Source of the DNA: an archaeon
GTDB lineage: Archaea > Thermoproteota > Thermoprotei_A > Marsarchaeales > Marsarchaeaceae
Assembly (NCBI GenBank): GCA_021817005.1
Contig: JAKAWJ010000003.1
Coordinates: 42,522-106,521 of the forward strand
DNA: 64,000 nt
Direction: 5' to 3'
Shown here: positions 16,117 through 24,821 of the stretch, piece after piece
Position numbering within the stretch: the stretch's first letter is position 1
Layout: the number at the start of each line of letters is the position of its first letter
Notes under the pieces: generated by a model
Told to the model about the DNA's origin: nothing
What the model saw: the letters and a program-made list of their open reading frames with translations, nothing else
Databases searched by the model: none
Translations under genes and position numbers: made by a program

Positions 16117-17764
16117 TCGCCGAACTTTGACCAGAATCGTGGGACGCGAAATAGGTGATGCAGAGTTTGAGGAACTACTTTTCAATTTCAAAGGAGAGGT
16201 CCAGTCAAGGGGAACAAGCACCGTGGCGGTAGAGCTTAACGCGGATAGGGTGGACCTGATGTGCTCTGCCGGATTGGGTCGCGCCTTCAAGGGTTTCCTT
16301 GGTCTTGAACTTGGCTTCCCGCGCTATCCTTTTGCAGAAACCGATTTTACGCTTGACGTTGATACGAGCAGTCTCAGAGAAAAACGACCTTTTATGGTCG
16401 CCTATCTCGTAAAAGGAGTTCGGTTAGACGAAATTTCTGTGCGGGAGCTGATAGATTTTCAGGAGAGAATGCACCAGATTCTCTCAGGAAATAGACTGCG
16501 GTTTGCGATTGGCGTCCACGATGTGTCCCGCCTGGCAAGCCACAGATTGACGTACCGTGCAGTAGGCTCCTCGAATATTAGTTTCATTCCACTCGGAGCT
16601 GAGAGGGAAATGAATGCCGACCAGATCCTAGCCGAACACCCGAAGGGCCAGGAATTCTCTCATTTGGTAGCGGGATGGAACTCTTACCCGTTACTTGCGA
16701 CAGACGCGGGCGAAGTGCTTTCGATGCCCCCCATCATAAACGGTTCACTCACCCAGCTTACTGCACACTCATCTTCACTCATGGTAGATGTTACAGGAAC
16801 GGATCTCACGCTGGTTCGATCGGCGGCCCAGTTGATGGCCTTCACAATTGCGGAGTTTGGCGGTACCATAGCCAAGATACTTCCGTCAGGCGCAGCCGAC
16901 GTGGAAGCCGCGAAGCCTGCCAATCTGCCGGAAATGCGAGAAATGGAGTTGGACTGTGACTACTTACGGGGGATACTAGGACTGCCCCTAAAGAAATCCA
17001 GCATTAAATCGCTATTGGGCAGAGCCAGATTTGATTCTGTATCACAAAGAGGAAACCGGATTATGGCAAAGGTACCCTTATACAGGCTGGACATCATGCA
17101 TCAGGTCGACCTTATCGAGGATGTAGCGATGATGTATGGCTATCAAAACATAAGGCCGGAGAAGCCATATCACGCAACTGACGGCTCATTGCATACAATA
17201 ACACTCGTAACAGAAGGTGCGAGAAGAAGCCTCTCAAGCCTTGGGTTCATTGAAGTCAATAATATGTTACTGTGTGCCAGCTCGGCTTCTTTCTGGAGCC
17301 AGCCTCTTGACATGATCCGGCTATCCAATCCAATGTCCCACGATATGGATTCCCTGAGGAGCAGCCTACTTCCGGGCCTCCTTTCATTCTTGACAAAGAA
17401 TCAGAACAGACCCAAACCAATTCACATTTTTGAGGTGGGGCCCGTGGTAGGTATAAGAGACGGCTCGTACGTCCAGTCTTACAATGCGTGTGCGCTGGTT
17501 TGTGACAACGTGGCAACCTGCGATATTATAGAGGACTTCTTCGCCCAGTTCTGTCTCGATATAGGGCTCACCCCCAGTTTCGGCGATCGGGCGGGTGACC
17601 CGTTCCTTGCCGGTAGAGGGAGTATAATACTGCTCCCCGACCAGCGCCAAGGCAGAATTGGAGAGGTCAGTCCAGAAATACTGCGCAGGATTGGTCTTGA
17701 TTACCCTGTTGCATGCTTTGAACTCGAGCTCTGCTTGCCCACTCTCAGGCGGCTAACCTATTAG
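16097..17764 (+). CDS. pheT: Phenylalanyl-tRNA synthetase beta subunit
   Basis: Structural and editing subunit of PheRS, archaeal/eukaryotic type (555 aa; bacterial PheT is about 790). It starts at TTG with MPTIEIDRRTLTRIVG. The B3/B4 editing region includes SHRLTYRAVG and MPPIINGSLTQLT. The catalytic-like domain has HQVDLIEDVAMMYGYQNI and RLSNPMSHDMDSLRSSLLPGLL. The gene ends an apparent coaD-pheS-pheT operon; a 740 bp region without a clear gene follows. Confidence 0.95.
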   Translation: MPTIEIDRRTLTRIVGREIGDAEFEELLFNFKGEVQSRGTSTVAVELNADRVDLMCSAGLGRAFKGFLGLELGFPRYPFAETDFTLDVDTSSLREKRPFMVAYLVKGVRLDEISVRELIDFQERMHQILSGNRLRFAIGVHDVSRLASHRLTYRAVGSSNISFIPLGAEREMNADQILAEHPKGQEFSHLVAGWNSYPLLATDAGEVLSMPPIINGSLTQLTAHSSSLMVDVTGTDLTLVRSAAQLMAFTIAEFGGTIAKILPSGAADVEAAKPANLPEMREMELDCDYLRGILGLPLKKSSIKSLLGRARFDSVSQRGNRIMAKVPLYRLDIMHQVDLIEDVAMMYGYQNIRPEKPYHATDGSLHTITLVTEGARRSLSSLGFIEVNNMLLCASSASFWSQPLDMIRLSNPMSHDMDSLRSSLLPGLLSFLTKNQNRPKPIHIFEVGPVVGIRDGSYVQSYNACALVCDNVATCDIIEDFFAQFCLDIGLTPSFGDRAGDPFLAGRGSIILLPDQRQGRIGEVSPEILRRIGLDYPVACFELELCLPTLRRLTY

Positions 17765-18499
17765 AGACTTCCAGAAACTCTTATGCGGGCGGTCGGAACC
17801 GGCCCGGTTCGAGGGCCACGTCTAGTGGGCGTTAGCCTGTCAGTGAAATGTGGTGTCAGAGACTGGGCAACAGGCCGCTCATGGTAGCTGTTTGCAAGCG
17901 AAAATCCCCGAATCCTTAAGAGGAGGATGGATGCGGGCGGGCCGTTTGAATACTTCGGGCCCGACCACAACTAATTAATTCCTGACCGAGCGAGGAACTC
18001 TGGCCAGTGAATAGCATCGCGTTTGCGGCAAAGCCGCGGATTGGAGCTTGGGACTCTGATTGGCCGCCAACTCAGGAAGTCCATGCGCCTTGTGCATGAG
18101 AAGGCGCTAGGTGCACACGCCTGCGGTTTCTCAGCAAGGAAATGCCACAAAAATTCCCAAAGGACACCTCAAATGTGGAGGAACGCGGTTAGAATCTTGC
18201 GAGCCTCACATCAAACACTGAAACTGCTTAATCGCTTGGACATCGGAGTGTATCGTGGTAGATGCTAACGGCTTCCCATGCCAGTCCTATGCTACGGGGT
18301 AAGTCCCGGACTCTGCGACACTCCAGTACAAATTATCCAAATTCCGTAGAAAAGGACGCACACGAGACGGATGCATTGACATGTGGAAACACATATTTGA
18401 CCAGACCATCATTGTATCGCTAAAATTCCTCATTATGAATGTACTGGGCGATTAAGCAGGCCTTATAAAATGCGTTCAGCGAGGACATCATGAAAACTC
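17765..18499 (+). other. Intergenic region without a clear gene
   Basis: No coding frame with family resemblance is found. The first 200 bp are GC-rich and can form hairpins (GGCCC around a 7-nt loop with GGGCC near 17802; CGCG/CGCGG near 18022). An 81-codon frame at 18023-18268 has no recognisable content. The last 40 bp hold the dnaG TATA box. A structured RNA is possible, but I cannot assign one. Confidence 0.4.
18463..18470 (+). promoter_or_regulatory. TATA box of dnaG
   Basis: ttataaaa, 30-37 nt before the ATG at 18500; a good archaeal TATA match with a near-leaderless start. Confidence 0.65.
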
Positions 18500-19780
18500 A
18501 TGGGTGGAATGCCCGCCAGTTCAACAAAGTACATAATTCACGCTCCTTGCGAAGTTGATGGAATCATTGACAAAAGCGACGTCATAGGAGCAATATTCGG
18601 ACAGACTGAAGGCTTGTTTAACGACGAATACGACTTTCGCTCGTTACTAGAGAAGGGCCGGATCGGACGAATCATGGTAGACTTGGAAACCCACGACAAC
18701 CGCAGCGTGGGTCGCATCATGATTCCTTCTAACCTCGACAGGGCGGAGACGGCTCTTATTGCCTCGATAGTTGAAAATGTTGACCGAATCGGCCCCTACG
18801 CCGCACGAATCAGCATTGAAAACATCGAAGACACGCGGATGGAAAAAGTAAATCGCGTGATATCGAGAGCCAAGGAAATCTTGGAGGGGTGGGACCGGAA
18901 GCAGCAAAAGGTTGACGTCAAAGAAATGCTTCAGGGTCTTCTCGGGAAGGTGCGTGAGTCGTTCGTTGTGCCCTACGGACCGGAGAAACTGGACGCTGGC
19001 CCGGACGTTGATAGCTCAGAATCGATTATTTTGGTGGAAGGCAGGGCAGATGTGCTCAACCTGCTGAGATATGATTACCGGAATGCAATATCTTTGGGAG
19101 GTGCAGCCGAGCGTGTGCCGAAGTCAGTGATTGATCTATGCAGAACAAAGGAGGCGACCGTCTTTCTTGATGGCGACCGGGGAGGAGACCTCATCCTCAA
19201 GCGCCTCTTAGAGCTAGCCGAAGTCGATTTTGTGGCGAGGGCTCCGCAAGGAAAAGAAGTCGAAGAGCTCACTGGCAAGGAAATCATGAAAGCGCTGGCT
19301 AACAAGGTACCAGCTTTGGTCCAGGTTCAGCCTGAAAAGTCGCAACCGGCTCCGCAACCTCAGCCTCAACCGCAGCACTTCCCCGAACCGCGGCCTCACG
19401 AGCATACTCAAGGATACCGTGAGCATCAGCGAGAACAGGTCACGGCACAGGTCTCACAGCCAAGGGAAAAAGAACACATCCCGGTCCCCGATAAGCTCCT
19501 GGAGCTCATGAAGAGCCTAAATGGAACGCTCGAGGCGGTCGTTCTAGACTCTGACTATAATGTTCTCGCGAAGGTTCCCGTCAAGGAGATGGCTGATAAA
19601 CTCCATGACCTGCAAGGCAAGACGCCTTTCGCGGTGGTATTTGACGGCGTAATCAGTCAGCGTATATTGGACACTTCGAGCGAGAAGTCCATTCGGTACG
19701 TCGTAGGAAATAGGATGGGTAATATCGTGCGGCGACCGAGCGGAGTTGTCACGCTCACCTTCGAAGAAGCATCGGCATAA
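18500..19780 (+). CDS. dnaG: DnaG-type primase / exosome-associated protein
   Basis: Archaeal DnaG homologue (426 aa), known mainly as a subunit of the archaeal RNA exosome. The central TOPRIM domain has ILVEGRADVLNLL with Glu180 and VFLDGDRGGD (221-230) for metal binding. The N-terminal 150 residues are the archaeal-specific domain. A Pro/Gln/His-rich linker (about residues 270-300) separates the TOPRIM from a conserved C-terminal domain (LMKSLNGTLEAVVLD). ATG 18500 or the ATG three codons later are both possible. Pelota follows 2 bp after the stop. Confidence 0.92.
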   Translation: MGGMPASSTKYIIHAPCEVDGIIDKSDVIGAIFGQTEGLFNDEYDFRSLLEKGRIGRIMVDLETHDNRSVGRIMIPSNLDRAETALIASIVENVDRIGPYAARISIENIEDTRMEKVNRVISRAKEILEGWDRKQQKVDVKEMLQGLLGKVRESFVVPYGPEKLDAGPDVDSSESIILVEGRADVLNLLRYDYRNAISLGGAAERVPKSVIDLCRTKEATVFLDGDRGGDLILKRLLELAEVDFVARAPQGKEVEELTGKEIMKALANKVPALVQVQPEKSQPAPQPQPQPQHFPEPRPHEHTQGYREHQREQVTAQVSQPREKEHIPVPDKLLELMKSLNGTLEAVVLDSDYNVLAKVPVKEMADKLHDLQGKTPFAVVFDGVISQRILDTSSEKSIRYVVGNRMGNIVRRPSGVVTLTFEEASA

Positions 19781-19782
19781 AT

Positions 19783-20841
19783 ATGCGCGTTCTCGCGCGC
19801 GACCCCAAAGCAGGTTCAATAACGCTTCAGGTTACTTCACCCAGCGATTTCTGGAGTTTGGAGTCGATTCTTGCGGTAGGCGATGAGGTCACTGCGAGAA
19901 CGAGCAGAATGCTTCGTTCCAGAGATGGAACGGAGCGTTCAGGGAGGGTACCGACTACCTTGTCAGTGCGAGTTGAGAAAGTATCGTTCGAACCATTCAC
20001 TAGCACTTTTAGAATTACGGGGAAGGTGACCAGAGACCCTGATGAGCTCGGCATTCTTGGCTCGTATCATACAGTCGTGGCCGAGAATGGCTCGGTACTC
20101 ACTATAGCAAAGACCCGTTGGCAGGAAGCCGAGCTTCAAGCACTGCTAAGGGAAGCGCCTTCTCAGACTGTTGGCGTGGTAGCTCTCGATTACGACGAAG
20201 TCACTTTCGCTAGGGTTTGGGATTACGGAGTGGAGACTGTTGCAACGTGGTCGACCGGAATTCCTGGGAAGGAGGAGCGAAAACATGAGGAGCTGGTCTC
20301 CGAGAGCCTAGAGAAGATCGCAAGCGACTTGACCAAGTTTATCAGGGCCGGTGAACCGGTAGTGTTCGCTGGTCCAGGTTACCTGAAGCAAAGGTTGTTG
20401 GGCCTGGTTAGGGGTGCACTCATAAAAAAGGGGGTGCACGTTGACGCAACACTTGTAGACACATCATATGGCGGGCAAGCAGGAGTTAAAGAGGCAGTAA
20501 CCAAGCTCTTGGACAAAGGCTTTCTAGAGAAGCTCAGAGTTTCAGAAGAAACCAAGCTCATGGATAGGTTGTTCTCTGAGCTTGCATTGACGTCAGGAAG
20601 AAAGGTGGCCGTGGGTTACACAGAGGTCGAAAAGAGTGCTCGGGATGGTGCAATCCAGGAAATGTTGATATCTGAAAAGATGTTAAAGAATGATTACGAC
20701 CATGCCCATGACCTCATTTTCACAGTCGAAAAATATCGCGGTAAGGTACACATAATTTCGGAGCATCACGAAAAAGGCGAGCAGTTAGTGGGGTTGGGCG
20801 GCTATGCCGCCTTCCTAAGGTATGCCGTGACAAGCCGCTAG
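19783..20841 (+). CDS. pelA: Pelota/Dom34 mRNA surveillance protein
   Basis: Rescues stalled ribosomes and cooperates with ABCE1 (11395) in recycling. The N-terminal Sm-like domain includes LARDPKAGSITLQVTSPSDFWSL. The central domain has VFAGPGYLKQRLL, followed by a C-terminal eRF1-like domain (HIISEHHEKGEQLVGLGGYAAFLRY). The GGQ loop of eRF1 is absent, as expected. 352 aa is normal. The last 4 bp overlap the convergent radical SAM gene. Confidence 0.95.
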   Translation: MRVLARDPKAGSITLQVTSPSDFWSLESILAVGDEVTARTSRMLRSRDGTERSGRVPTTLSVRVEKVSFEPFTSTFRITGKVTRDPDELGILGSYHTVVAENGSVLTIAKTRWQEAELQALLREAPSQTVGVVALDYDEVTFARVWDYGVETVATWSTGIPGKEERKHEELVSESLEKIASDLTKFIRAGEPVVFAGPGYLKQRLLGLVRGALIKKGVHVDATLVDTSYGGQAGVKEAVTKLLDKGFLEKLRVSEETKLMDRLFSELALTSGRKVAVGYTEVEKSARDGAIQEMLISEKMLKNDYDHAHDLIFTVEKYRGKVHIISEHHEKGEQLVGLGGYAAFLRYAVTSR

Positions 20842-21716
20842 AGTCTTTCATAGACCGGATTCTTGTATGTCGGAGCGAACCTGATGAGTTCCCCTTTCTC
20901 CGCTCTGAGGACCGTGCCATCATCCAGCAATTCACCCCCTATTCTTTTCGCCGCGAAGGATGATACCAGCCTGTTTCTATACTGGATAAGATATTTGGAA
21001 CGAACAGTGCAGTAGTGTATAGGGATAATTTCCCTAAGTTCCGACATGAGTTCCAGAATTCTCTTGTCGGGGTAGGAGAGGATTGCGGTGTTATTTCCCT
21101 GAAGGGTAAGACCTGCTGCGGCGAAGGAGTTTTCTTCATTCACTTCATACTCGTCTAGTATCATGAACTGGGCTCCTGCACTTTTCGCTTTCTCTGCTTC
21201 CGCACGAAGGTCAACGCCCTCAAGCGCAGGTATTTCGACACCCACTCTCCATGGATATTGTGACGCCACTTCTATTGAGCGTTCTACTCCCGGCGCTGCA
21301 ATTATGTGAAATCTTATCTCGTCAAGGCCCGACTCATAGAGTTCTCGAGCTACCCTCTCACTCATATTGGGGAATCCGCTGTACAAGTGTATATGATGAG
21401 ACTTTCCGAATCTCTCTTTTAGCGCTCTAACGTATTCTGCGACACGTTTCGGCACTACCAGTGGCTCGCCGCCTGTAACTGCCGTACCAACCGCCCCAGA
21501 CTCTTCAGCTTCTAAGATAGCGTCCTCTACACACAGCACTGGTCTTTCATTCGCGTACATCTTATCGGTCCACATCTTTGAGGCGCTCACTGGACAATAG
21601 TAACATTTGTTGGGACAAAGCCCGGTAATAAAGAGTGTCATCTTATGTCCCATAAGGCAGAGTGCACAGCCGTCTGCGAGCGCACCCGTAGACACATTCA
21701 ATCCCTTTTCTATCAT
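20838..21716 (-). CDS. Radical SAM protein (COG2108-like)
   Basis: A radical SAM enzyme of unknown substrate. From ATG 21716 it reads MIEKGLNVSTGALADGCALC and then the cluster motif CPNKCYYCP (CxxxCxxC), GTAVTGGEPLV (GGE motif) and a TIM-barrel core: 292 aa. The frame stays open to 21959, but the upstream part overlaps a better small membrane-protein gene, and homologues begin at the MIEKG segment. The ATG overlaps that gene's TGA as ATGA, a sign of coupled translation. A cysteine pair (CALC) before the cluster is typical of the group. Confidence 0.78.
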   Translation of the reverse strand: MIEKGLNVSTGALADGCALCLMGHKMTLFITGLCPNKCYYCPVSASKMWTDKMYANERPVLCVEDAILEAEESGAVGTAVTGGEPLVVPKRVAEYVRALKERFGKSHHIHLYSGFPNMSERVARELYESGLDEIRFHIIAAPGVERSIEVASQYPWRVGVEIPALEGVDLRAEAEKAKSAGAQFMILDEYEVNEENSFAAAGLTLQGNNTAILSYPDKRILELMSELREIIPIHYCTVRSKYLIQYRNRLVSSFAAKRIGGELLDDGTVLRAEKGELIRFAPTYKNPVYERL

Positions 21717-21952
21717 CCAGCGACAAGTGCGACTAACCAGATTATTAGTGCACCGAGTACGAGCCTCTTCCCCATTCTCCTTTCCAGGCCGGAGAACCAA
21801 AGCACGATACCAATAAGAAGCATAAAGATTGATATTGGTTCGAGTACGCTGATAGTAGCTTTGAGGAGCAATCCCAGAGTCCATGTTATGAATGAGGTGA
21901 CCTGGTTCACTACCGACTGAAGAATGGACTCTGCTGAGTTCGCTATGCTCAT
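21713..21952 (-). CDS. Small two-helix membrane protein coupled to radical SAM gene
   Basis: A 79-residue protein with an amphipathic start (MSIANSAESILQSVVNQV) and two or three hydrophobic stretches: FITWTLGLLLKATISVL, ISIFMLLIGIVLWFSG and LVLGALIIWLVALVAG, the last two separated by a basic LERRMGK loop. No family recognised. It ends in ATGA shared with the start of the radical SAM gene. The longer frame on the same strand in another phase hides it. A membrane anchor or partner for the enzyme is an inference. Confidence 0.65.
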   Translation of the reverse strand: MSIANSAESILQSVVNQVTSFITWTLGLLLKATISVLEPISIFMLLIGIVLWFSGLERRMGKRLVLGALIIWLVALVAG

Positions 21953-22164
21953 TACGCACCTCTCCGCATCAGACCTTAATGCTATCTGGACTCATATGTA
22001 CGAATGATACAAACATCGAATGCCTGGGACGAGTGACGTTGATGTTCGAAGTTTGTCACGAATCAACAACCGCGGTTCTCATTTCTACTGGTGCAAAATC
22101 TCTGTAGCCGGGCATCACAACCTTAATGCAACGCTGAGAACACGTACGCTACTGAGACAGGTTA

Positions 22165-23139
22165 ATGTGTGCTGAGCGACTTTGTTCAGATTGTGAGTCG
22201 AGGCGAGCGGTATATTTCGACTCAACTTCAGGCTTACGTTATTGCGCCTCGTGCTTTGTTCACAAGGTCTACAGGGGCGCCGTCAGAAACATCAAGAACG
22301 AGCATATGATAGAAAAAGGCGACAACGTTATGCTTGCGCTTTCTGGGGGCAAAGATAGCGTCGTTCTTGCCGATATCATGGCGAAGCTCGCAAAGCGTTT
22401 CAATGGGATAACACTCTCGGCAGTGACCATAGATGAGGGGGTAACTGTCGCAGGAGGGGCATATCGGCAGGAAGCTGCGCGAATAGCAAGGGACGTCTGT
22501 GATAAGCTCTCTATTCCCCACCGTCAATTCAGTTATCAGGAGCTTTTTGGTGCCAGCTTAGGAAGTTACCTCGAAACCTCTTCTTACAAGGGTTCGGCAT
22601 GCGGGATATGTGGCGTGCTCCGGCGTCGTGCTTTGAACATAGCGGCAAAGGATCTGGGCGCAACAAAAATAGCAACTGGGCACAACAAGGACGACGAGGC
22701 GCAGACCATGTTAATGAACCTCTTTCGAGGCGACCTCGACCGCATACTGAGAAACGCTACTACAACCGCGGGTTTTGTGCCAAGAATTAAGCCCTTGAGA
22801 AAGACGTCAGAAAGAGAAATTGCAATGTATGCTTACCTCCAAGGCTTCCAGTTTCAGAGCGTTGAATGTCCTTATTCGCATGACACAACTCGCGACAAGG
22901 TGCGTGGTATTCTTGAGACCGCGAGCGAGTTTGCTAGCGGAACCAGTGACGCGCTTCTTAACTTGCAGGAAAAGCTGGCTGAACTATTCGGAGAAAGGCA
23001 AGGTAATATGAAGCCCTGCGCTCGCTGTGGGGAGCCAACTTCTCCAAAGAGAACGACTTGTAAGGCCTGTGAATTTGAGTTAGAGAGGAATATCCATAGC
23101 GCACTGCGGGAAGAGTCAAGAAACACGAGTTTGTCATAG
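22165..23139 (+). CDS. tRNA 2-thiolation protein (NcsA/CTU1/TtuA family)
   Basis: ATP-dependent sulfur transferase of the TtcA/CTU1 group, thiolating U34 or U54 in tRNA (324 aa). An N-terminal zinc finger (CSDC, CASC) is followed by PP-loop LSGGKDSVVLA (59-69), the catalytic/Fe-S cysteine region SACGICGVLRRR, ATGHNKDDEAQT, and a C-terminal zinc finger (CARCGEPTSPKRTTCKAC). Archaeal relatives take sulfur from ubiquitin-like carriers, so the MoaD-like protein at 8621 is a candidate donor. It is preceded by two ccttaatgc sequences, the nearer about 40 nt upstream. Confidence 0.88.
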   Translation: MCAERLCSDCESRRAVYFDSTSGLRYCASCFVHKVYRGAVRNIKNEHMIEKGDNVMLALSGGKDSVVLADIMAKLAKRFNGITLSAVTIDEGVTVAGGAYRQEAARIARDVCDKLSIPHRQFSYQELFGASLGSYLETSSYKGSACGICGVLRRRALNIAAKDLGATKIATGHNKDDEAQTMLMNLFRGDLDRILRNATTTAGFVPRIKPLRKTSEREIAMYAYLQGFQFQSVECPYSHDTTRDKVRGILETASEFASGTSDALLNLQEKLAELFGERQGNMKPCARCGEPTSPKRTTCKACEFELERNIHSALREESRNTSLS

Positions 23140-23265
23140 ATTTACAGCCGTTCACGATAAGCTCTCCCTTGCTGGCCAGCGACGTTGGCCCGAGCCCAAT
23201 CTTTCAATGGCTACTTGTGGTCCGACTGGCCGGTCATAACAAATAAGTTGAACCGCGCTCAGGAT

Positions 23266-23577
23266 TCGACGGGTAGGGTAGAGGGGCTCGTCCTCCCTCC
23301 AAGTTCGAAATGGACGCTATGCGAATACCAGTAACCCCCTAGCCGTGCCAGTCGATGGTCACGCCTTACAATCATGTCGATGCAGCCCATGGTCGAGGGG
23401 CGTATGGGAGCCGTCGCACCGCTCGTAGGGGCGGCCGCGCGGAATCGCAGAGGGGATCGAGTCAGGCCCGGGAGGGAGCAGCTTTACCTCTGACCATGCG
23501 CGTTCCCGATCTGGAAGGGCAAAGGATAAAGGATTGTGTAGTCGTAGCCAGAGCTTGGTGCGTCTAGGAGGGGCCAC
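23266..23577 (+). ncRNA. SRP 7S RNA
   Basis: Signal recognition particle RNA. The diagnostic helix 8 apex GTCAGGCCCGGGAGGGAGCA begins at 23461, with a GGGA tetraloop and the conserved AGCAG side, closed by CTGAC. Helix 5 is visible: CCCCCTAG near 23333 can pair with CTAGGAGGGG near 23565, and ACAATC with GATTGT further in. The 5' Alu part contains the AGTAACC element. A TATA-like aacaaataag lies near 23238. The ends are approximate. Its 3' end abuts tRNA-Ser. FtsY (26745) and SecE (29399) of the same pathway are nearby. Confidence 0.88.
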
Positions 23578-23578
23578 T

Positions 23579-23663
23579 GCTGGGGTCTCCTAGCATGGTA
23601 GGGAGAGGGCTTGCTAAGCCCTTGGTCCTTGCGGCCGCGCGGGTTCAAATCCCGCCCCCAGCG
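23579..23663 (+). tRNA. tRNA-Ser (anticodon GCT)
   Basis: Class II tRNA: acceptor GCTGGGG/CCCCAGC with discriminator G, anticodon stem GGGC/GCCC around loop TTGCTAA (anticodon GCT), long variable arm and T-arm GCGGG-TTCAAAT-CCCGC. It starts within one or two bases of the SRP RNA end and is probably cut from the same transcript. Confidence 0.95.
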
Positions 23664-23771
23664 TTCCGATTTTGATGCCTACAGCATATTCGTAGCGGGT
23701 CCCATGTGTATCCGAATCGATTCTCCAAGTAAAGCTTATACCAAGAAATTCCTCTCATTTGTACTCGCTCA

Positions 23772-24257
23772 ATGTCTACCGCATTTCAAGACGAGGTTAC
23801 GTTAAAACTAGTTTATCACCAAAAATTGGTTGCTAATCTGGCATCCAGACTTAAGACCGAGTTCACCGAAATAAAACCCCCGGCATGGTCTGCTTTCGTT
23901 AAGACCAAATCCGCAGGCCTTGAGCCCCCGAAATCAAAGGAGTGGTGGTACATTCGCGCCGCTTCTCTGATGAGGAAGATGGCTCTTCGTGGTGCAATGG
24001 GAGTTAAGGATTTCAGGCTCGAGTATGGTGGAAAACGAATGTCCAAGTCGAGACCTGAAAGATTTCGCATGGCGTCGGGAGGACACATAAGGAGAATTCT
24101 AAGGCAGTTAGAGAATGCCAAGTTGGTCCAAAAGTCCCCGCATGGAGGTAGGTCTCTTACAAAACGCGGTCGCGAGCTTGTTCTTTCAGTTGCCCGGGAC
24201 GAACTTTCGAAAAGTGAGCACGGCCAGGCCCACATAAGGGCATACACAAGTGTGTGA
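23772..24257 (+). CDS. rps19e: 30S ribosomal protein S19e
   Basis: Ribosomal protein shared with eukaryotes (161 aa). Recognised by PPAWSAFVKT, EWWYIRAASLMRKMALRGAMGV and the C-terminal SGGHIRRILRQLENAKLVQK winged-helix part. Starts at ATG 23772. It opens a long translation/secretion operon that runs to ftsY: S19e, PDCD5-like, L39e, L31e, aIF-6, LX, prefoldin alpha, FtsY, with spacings from overlap to about 60 bp. Confidence 0.95.
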   Translation: MSTAFQDEVTLKLVYHQKLVANLASRLKTEFTEIKPPAWSAFVKTKSAGLEPPKSKEWWYIRAASLMRKMALRGAMGVKDFRLEYGGKRMSKSRPERFRMASGGHIRRILRQLENAKLVQKSPHGGRSLTKRGRELVLSVARDELSKSEHGQAHIRAYTSV

Positions 24258-24260
24258 GAT

Positions 24261-24632
24261 ATGAGCGAATACTCTTCAGATTATGACCCTGAGTTAGAGG
24301 AGCTCAAACGCAGAGAACTTGCTAGGGCTCAGCAACGAGTTTCACCTCAGGATATTCAGGAGCGTAACGCCGCAGCCGAAGCTGAAGAGGCAAGGAGGCA
24401 GGCAATTCTCAGACAGGCGCTGACGCGTGAGGCGAGACAACGTTTACAGACTGTTAAGATGGTCAAGCCAAACGTTGCGAGAATGCTAGAGGACCAGATA
24501 ATTGCGGTATATCAGAGCGGAAAGCTAGACAGACCTATAACTGACAGCGCTCTCAAGCAGCTGCTTTATAGGATCTCTTCAACAAGCTCAAGAGAGACCA
24601 GCATCACAATCCGCAGAAAGGGAGAAGTGTGA
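24261..24632 (+). CDS. PDCD5-family DNA-binding protein
   Basis: Archaeal homologue of human PDCD5 (123 aa). A long charged N-terminal helix (ELEELKRRELARAQQ) leads to the conserved three-helix core: RQALTREARQRLQTVKMVKPN and VARMLEDQIIAVYQSGKL, then the closing ITDSALKQLLYRIS. Family members bind double-stranded DNA and, in eukaryotes, the chaperonin TRiC; a similar thermosome link is only a possibility here. It lies 3 bp after S19e, the usual archaeal arrangement. Confidence 0.9.
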   Translation: MSEYSSDYDPELEELKRRELARAQQRVSPQDIQERNAAAEAEEARRQAILRQALTREARQRLQTVKMVKPNVARMLEDQIIAVYQSGKLDRPITDSALKQLLYRISSTSSRETSITIRRKGEV

Positions 24633-24636
24633 AAAC

Positions 24637-24795
24637 TTGGGAGTCAATAAGCCGAGAGGACGAAAGAAGAGAATTGGACATGCATTGAACAAAAATTCCA
24701 ACGTGCCAGTTTGGATAACGGCAAAGACGGGTGGGAAGCTTAGGCGCAACGAAAAAAGCAGGAACTTTAGGCGAGGGGGCCGCTTGAAGGTCTGA
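24637..24795 (+). CDS. rpl39e: 50S ribosomal protein L39e
   Basis: A 52-residue very basic protein starting at TTG: MGVNKPRGRKKRIGHALN, then VPVWITAKTGGKLRRNEKS and a final RRGGRLKV. This matches L39e, which lines the exit tunnel (…VP.Wv..KT..k.r.n...R.WRr..L.v). Too short for routine ORF calls. The stop codon lies in a direct repeat tctgataatg (24791-24810). Confidence 0.93.
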   Translation: MGVNKPRGRKKRIGHALNKNSNVPVWITAKTGGKLRRNEKSRNFRRGGRLKV

Positions 24796-24810
24796 TAATG
24801 TCTGATAATG
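24791..24810 (+). repeat. Tandem 10-bp repeat after L39e
   Basis: tctgataatg occurs twice in a row, supplying stop codons and ATGs in more than one frame between L39e and L31e. Probably a small slippage duplication. Confidence 0.6.
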
Positions 24811-24821
24811 ATAGTTGAGGG

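Noticed and set aside
15622..16290. 222-codon minus-strand ORF across the pheS/pheT junction
   Set aside because: Antisense shadow; both pheS and pheT are certain on the plus strand.
17795..17830. tRNA-like GGTTCGA loop
   Set aside because: The stem GGCCC/GGGCC puts the loop in the wrong register for a T-arm, and no acceptor or anticodon arm is found.
21717..21959. N-terminal extension of the radical SAM frame
   Set aside because: Low-complexity, non-homologous, and overlapped by a better small membrane-protein frame ending exactly at the family start codon.
23355..23567. 70-codon ORF within the 7S RNA region
   Set aside because: It lies inside the SRP RNA, whose helix 8 and helix 5 pairings explain the sequence.
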